This document shows positions 61,449-64,000 of a DNA stretch of 64,000 nt, one piece after another (positions within the stretch are counted from its first letter, which is position 1; every line of letters begins with the position of its first letter). A program made the translations under genes and the position numbers. The notes under the pieces are model-generated. The model saw only the letters and a list, made by a program, of their open reading frames with translations. It did no database searches and was not told the origin of the DNA. Source of the stretch: Pontibacter pamirensis (GTDB lineage: Bacteria; Bacteroidota; Bacteroidia; Cytophagales; Hymenobacteraceae); NCBI RefSeq assembly GCF_010015475.1, contig NZ_SSNI01000017.1, positions 62,001-126,000 of the forward strand, read 5' to 3'.

Positions 61449-62177
61449 ATGAAAATTGAATCTGTTCTTCGGAAAGCATTTGCCGTGGTAACGGCCGGTA
61501 CTTTTCTGGCGCTCTGGGGATGTGAACAAATGGAAGAGGATGTAGTGCCGGTTACCTTCACCAACTTTAAACTAAACGACGACCTACTCTATGTTTACAA
61601 TACCAAGGATAGCAGGGTATACAGTGCAGTAAATGACACAGTAGAAATTTATGACAAGATTACCTATAGTCAGCCGGTGCATGGAGAACTTTATCCTAAT
61701 TATGCCAATGATAATGAAAAGATTATGGGGTATAAACCAGAACCGGGTTATGTTGGTTTGGACAGTGCAACTTATGAAATTTGCAGCGGGGGGGTTTGTA
61801 AAATCGCAAAGATAAAATTTGTTGTTGAAGCTCCTCCGTTTAGTGATCTCTATATGTGCCAAACAAAGCTTGTCGCCGATACACTAATAGTTAAAAAGAA
61901 TTCTAAGGGAGAAATAAGAATTTTCTTAAACGATATAATTTGCTTTTATCCCAATTCAAACTGGGCTTTCAAAACAATTGTCAGTCCGGCTAATGGTATA
62001 ATGGACATCATGAATTATTGGGAAGGAGTAAAAAATGAAGTTTTTATTTATCGCCCTAATAGAAATTTTGTAGGAGAAGATATTTTTACTTATCGGGTTT
62101 ATCCACGTGGCCAGGATGAATTGGGTTCTACTGATTACGAGGAAGTGAGTGTGAAAATAATAGTGGAAGATAAGTAA
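61449..62177 (+). CDS. Lipoprotein with two Ig-like (Big_9/cadherin-like) repeats
   Basis: A 242-residue lipoprotein: signal AVVTAGTFLALWGCEQ, lipid Cys about residue 26. Two roughly 85-residue repeats follow, each with the hallmark of Big_9-type Ig domains: a HGEL/NGIM turn, YKPEPGYVGLDSATYEI in the first and YRPNRNFVGEDIFTYRV in the second. Such domains usually stack into rod-like surface appendages. The second repeat ends EVSVKIIVEDK at the stop. It is followed by the sigma factor gene in the same direction, 75 bases away. Ligand unknown. Confidence 0.8.
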   Translation: MKIESVLRKAFAVVTAGTFLALWGCEQMEEDVVPVTFTNFKLNDDLLYVYNTKDSRVYSAVNDTVEIYDKITYSQPVHGELYPNYANDNEKIMGYKPEPGYVGLDSATYEICSGGVCKIAKIKFVVEAPPFSDLYMCQTKLVADTLIVKKNSKGEIRIFLNDIICFYPNSNWAFKTIVSPANGIMDIMNYWEGVKNEVFIYRPNRNFVGEDIFTYRVYPRGQDELGSTDYEEVSVKIIVEDK

Positions 62178-62251
62178 GTCAGCTTTTGCTCCAGTGTTTC
62201 AATTTTGTCAGGGTTTTAGGTATTGCATGGTCATGGTAAACCAAATACTAC

Positions 62252-62794
62252 GTGCTTTCTGAGGAAGAAATAATTGCAGGATGCAAACAGGGAAAAGCAT
62301 CAGCGCAGGAGAAGCTGTATCAGCTCTACTCCCGGCGGATGATGGCTGTTTGCGTACGCTATACCAGGTCACGTTTCGAGGCGGAAGACATTTTCCATGA
62401 TGCCTTCGTGAAAGTATTTAAATACCTGGATTCCTATAATGGAGGCTCTTTTGAAGGGTGGATGCGACGCATATTTGTAAACACGGCCATCAACCATTAT
62501 CATAAGAATAAAAAAATCGAAGAGCAACTCGACTATAGCTCCATAGAAGAAAGCACACCCTCCACCGAAGATATCATCAGCCAGATTTCTGGCCAGGAAT
62601 TGATGGTGATCATTAACCAGTTGCCAGAAGGGTACAAACTGGTTTTCAACCTGTATGTAGTAGAAGGCTATAACCACCGAGAGATTGCGGAGACACTTAA
62701 CATTGCAGAAGGTACCTCTAAATCTCAATTGGCAAAAGCGAAAGCCTCCTTACAGAAAATTCTTCTTAAACAATCAATGTCTGAAGCATGCTAA
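62252..62794 (+). CDS. ECF-type RNA polymerase sigma factor
   Basis: A 180-residue sigma-70 family regulator. Region 2 reads YTRSRFEAEDIFHDAFVKVF and LDSYNGGSFEGWMRRIFVNT; region 4 is INQLPEGYKLVFNLYVVEGY then HREIAETLNIAEGTSKSQLAKA, the helix-turn-helix. The start is a GTG (62252), giving MLSEEEIIAGCKQGKASAQ. The last seven bases overlap the next gene, whose product has an N-terminal membrane helix, so the pair looks like a sigma/anti-sigma module. Targets may include the outer-membrane gene it overlaps. Confidence 0.94.
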   Translation: MLSEEEIIAGCKQGKASAQEKLYQLYSRRMMAVCVRYTRSRFEAEDIFHDAFVKVFKYLDSYNGGSFEGWMRRIFVNTAINHYHKNKKIEEQLDYSSIEESTPSTEDIISQISGQELMVIINQLPEGYKLVFNLYVVEGYNHREIAETLNIAEGTSKSQLAKAKASLQKILLKQSMSEAC

Positions 62795-64000
62795 CTGATA
62801 AAGAACTTGAAGAGATAAGGCGGAAAATGCTGGAGCTCGAAGAGGAGCCTCCTATGGGAGGCTGGCGTAGTATACAGGCAGAGGTGGTTCAGCCGAAAAA
62901 GGACTGGCGCCCACTGTGGTGGCTGCTGCCCCTGCTACTCCTGCTCCTGACAGGCCTAGGCACCTACCATATGCAAAACAGTATTCCGGATACAGATAAA
63001 ACCATAAATAAACAAGTAGGTACCGTAAATGTAGCCGCTCCGCCTAATAAAGCAAATACAGACGATGTACAAAGACCCGCGCTTGTTACTAAGCAGCCTG
63101 CTTCGCGTGTGGAGGATGCGCAGCCAATTATAAGGAGCCGTACTACATCTATGGTACCGGAAAGGCAAGTTGTGCGTCAAATAGTACCTGAACCTACAGC
63201 CACAGCTACGGAAGGAGAGGTAACCGCTGCTGCCGTAGGCAGGAACAGGCCGGACATACCGGTTATAGCGCTGCTTCCGCACAGAAATACTGTCTTTGCA
63301 ACTCCTCTGGAAAGTATTGACCCGAAAAAGCACACCATTGCAGTTAAAAACGTGATACGTGATGGGGCTGCAGGGTTAATTGAAGCGCATCAAGTAGCAA
63401 TAGAAACAACTAAAGCAGAAAGTTTGAATGAAACAACAACTACAAAACAGAATATTGCGGTTGAGACAACTACAGCAAAATCAATAAACCCTGAGGAGCA
63501 GCTTCAGATTTCTCCCGCAGACACAGCTTCTCTGGCAGCTTCTCCTGCTGCGGCTACTGTTCCTGCCAAAGAAGAAAAGAAGAAGCGCCCACCACTCGAG
63601 AAGAGGATTTCCAGCATAAACGAATGGACCGTAGGCGTATATTTCGCTCCGCGTTATGCTTTCCGTAAGTTCCTACCAAATGCAACAGACGATATACTCA
63701 TTACAGGTGTTCGCAACGTAAACCAGTTGGACCCGAAGCGGATGGGCTATGAGTTTGGCGCCAACTTCAGCAAGGTATTAAAGCCCGGGCTCTTTGTGGA
63801 AGGAGGGTTGAACTGGATGCAGCTGAAAGAAAACGTTACCTATACGCTCACAACTGGTAAAATTGACACCTTCAGCGTCAGGCAGTTGAATGGCGGCCCT
63901 ATTGTGGTGGAGTCGAAGCTTATGTCAGAGGAGCGTCAACTAATAAGCTCTTATGCCTATGGCGGCTTGCGCCTGGGCGTTACCCAATACTTCCTTGAAA
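62788..64000 (+). CDS. One-TM protein with outer-membrane-barrel-like C-terminal part (3' truncated by window)
   Basis: An open frame from the ATG at 62788 that overlaps the sigma factor gene by seven bases and runs off the window (over 400 residues visible). An acidic cytoplasmic-like start (LTDKELEEIRRKMLELEEEP) leads to one membrane helix at about residues 43-60 (LWWLLPLLLLLLTGLGTY). A long Thr/Ala/Pro-rich linker of about 200 residues follows. From about residue 275 the sequence becomes porin-like with alternating strands (WTVGVYFAPRYAFRKF, GYEFGANFSKVLKPGLFVEG, SSYAYGGLRLGVTQYFLE). The overlap and N-terminal part fit an anti-sigma factor; the rest looks like an OM beta-barrel. It could span the envelope. 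Confidence 0.8.
   Translation, partial: MLTDKELEEIRRKMLELEEEPPMGGWRSIQAEVVQPKKDWRPLWWLLPLLLLLLTGLGTYHMQNSIPDTDKTINKQVGTVNVAAPPNKANTDDVQRPALVTKQPASRVEDAQPIIRSRTTSMVPERQVVRQIVPEPTATATEGEVTAAAVGRNRPDIPVIALLPHRNTVFATPLESIDPKKHTIAVKNVIRDGAAGLIEAHQVAIETTKAESLNETTTTKQNIAVETTTAKSINPEEQLQISPADTASLAASPAAATVPAKEEKKKRPPLEKRISSINEWTVGVYFAPRYAFRKFLPNATDDILITGVRNVNQLDPKRMGYEFGANFSKVLKPGLFVEGGLNWMQLKENVTYTLTTGKIDTFSVRQLNGGPIVVESKLMSEERQLISSYAYGGLRLGVTQYFLE

Overview
The window looks like a chromosomal segment of a Bacteroidota bacterium, most likely Cytophagales/Hymenobacteraceae and Pontibacter-like. That placement is inferred from gene content, not from a search. The indicators are a C-terminal type IX secretion sorting domain on a 2145-residue secreted protein, DUF5020 and OMP-barrel families typical of the phylum, Bacteroidetes-type -7 elements (TAnnTTTG) at two starts, few Shine-Dalgarno sites, many SPII lipoproteins, and PAS-rich histidine kinases. 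No rRNA, tRNA, CRISPR array, intact insertion sequence or phage gene was seen.

Layout. 1-9.1 kb: the 3' part of a LolD-type ABC ATPase, a GerW/YtfJ-like protein, a DUF5020 outer-membrane protein, a five-PAS histidine kinase, a PL14-type polysaccharide lyase, a Vms1-like (bVLRF1) release-factor candidate and an LdtD-type L,D-transpeptidase. 9.5-20.9 kb: DoxX, a complete RND efflux operon (MFP, pump, TolC), a CE2-like esterase, an aldo/keto reductase, DUF1059, DUF5995 and a lipoprotein. 21-30 kb: a HAD hydrolase, a GH8 glycosidase, small DUF proteins (DUF6152, DUF6644-like, DUF5872, DUF3140), a tandem TonB-C protein, a lipoprotein, an EamA half-transporter and a phosphoribosyltransferase. 30.3-39.3 kb: an AT-rich orphan AAA+ ATPase, a decayed hrpB fragment, small genes, two beta-propeller-like lipoproteins in an operon, and an hrpB gene interrupted by one in-frame TAG. 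39.3-45.8 kb: the giant modular sugar-dehydrogenase/malectin/InlB-repeat protein, with a nearly perfect internal duplication. 46-54 kb: a decayed sensor kinase, an intact HisKA_3 kinase, a cytochrome b561-molybdopterin oxidoreductase fusion followed by a frameshifted membrane partner, two cold-shock proteins, and a second member of a small membrane-protein family. 54.3-64 kb: a BlaI/BlaR1-like pair whose sensor carries eight 29-residue repeats, an outer-membrane beta-barrel receptor, an Asn/Arg/Tyr/Gly-rich disordered protein, an Ig-like lipoprotein, an ECF sigma factor and an overlapping one-TM plus barrel protein that runs off the window.

Two themes stand out. First, polysaccharide-active enzymes (PL14, CE2, GH8 and the giant T9SS protein) are scattered singly rather than held in a SusCD locus. 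Second, there is much recent gene decay: an hrpB relic plus a nonsense-interrupted hrpB, a DUF3140 relic, a kinase relic and a frameshifted membrane gene. I did not find a convincing multi-gene new defence system. The most unusual candidates are the repeat-bearing BlaR1-like sensor and its neighbours, the sigma factor with its TM-barrel partner, the b561-Moco fusion, the bVLRF1-like protein and the orphan ATPase.
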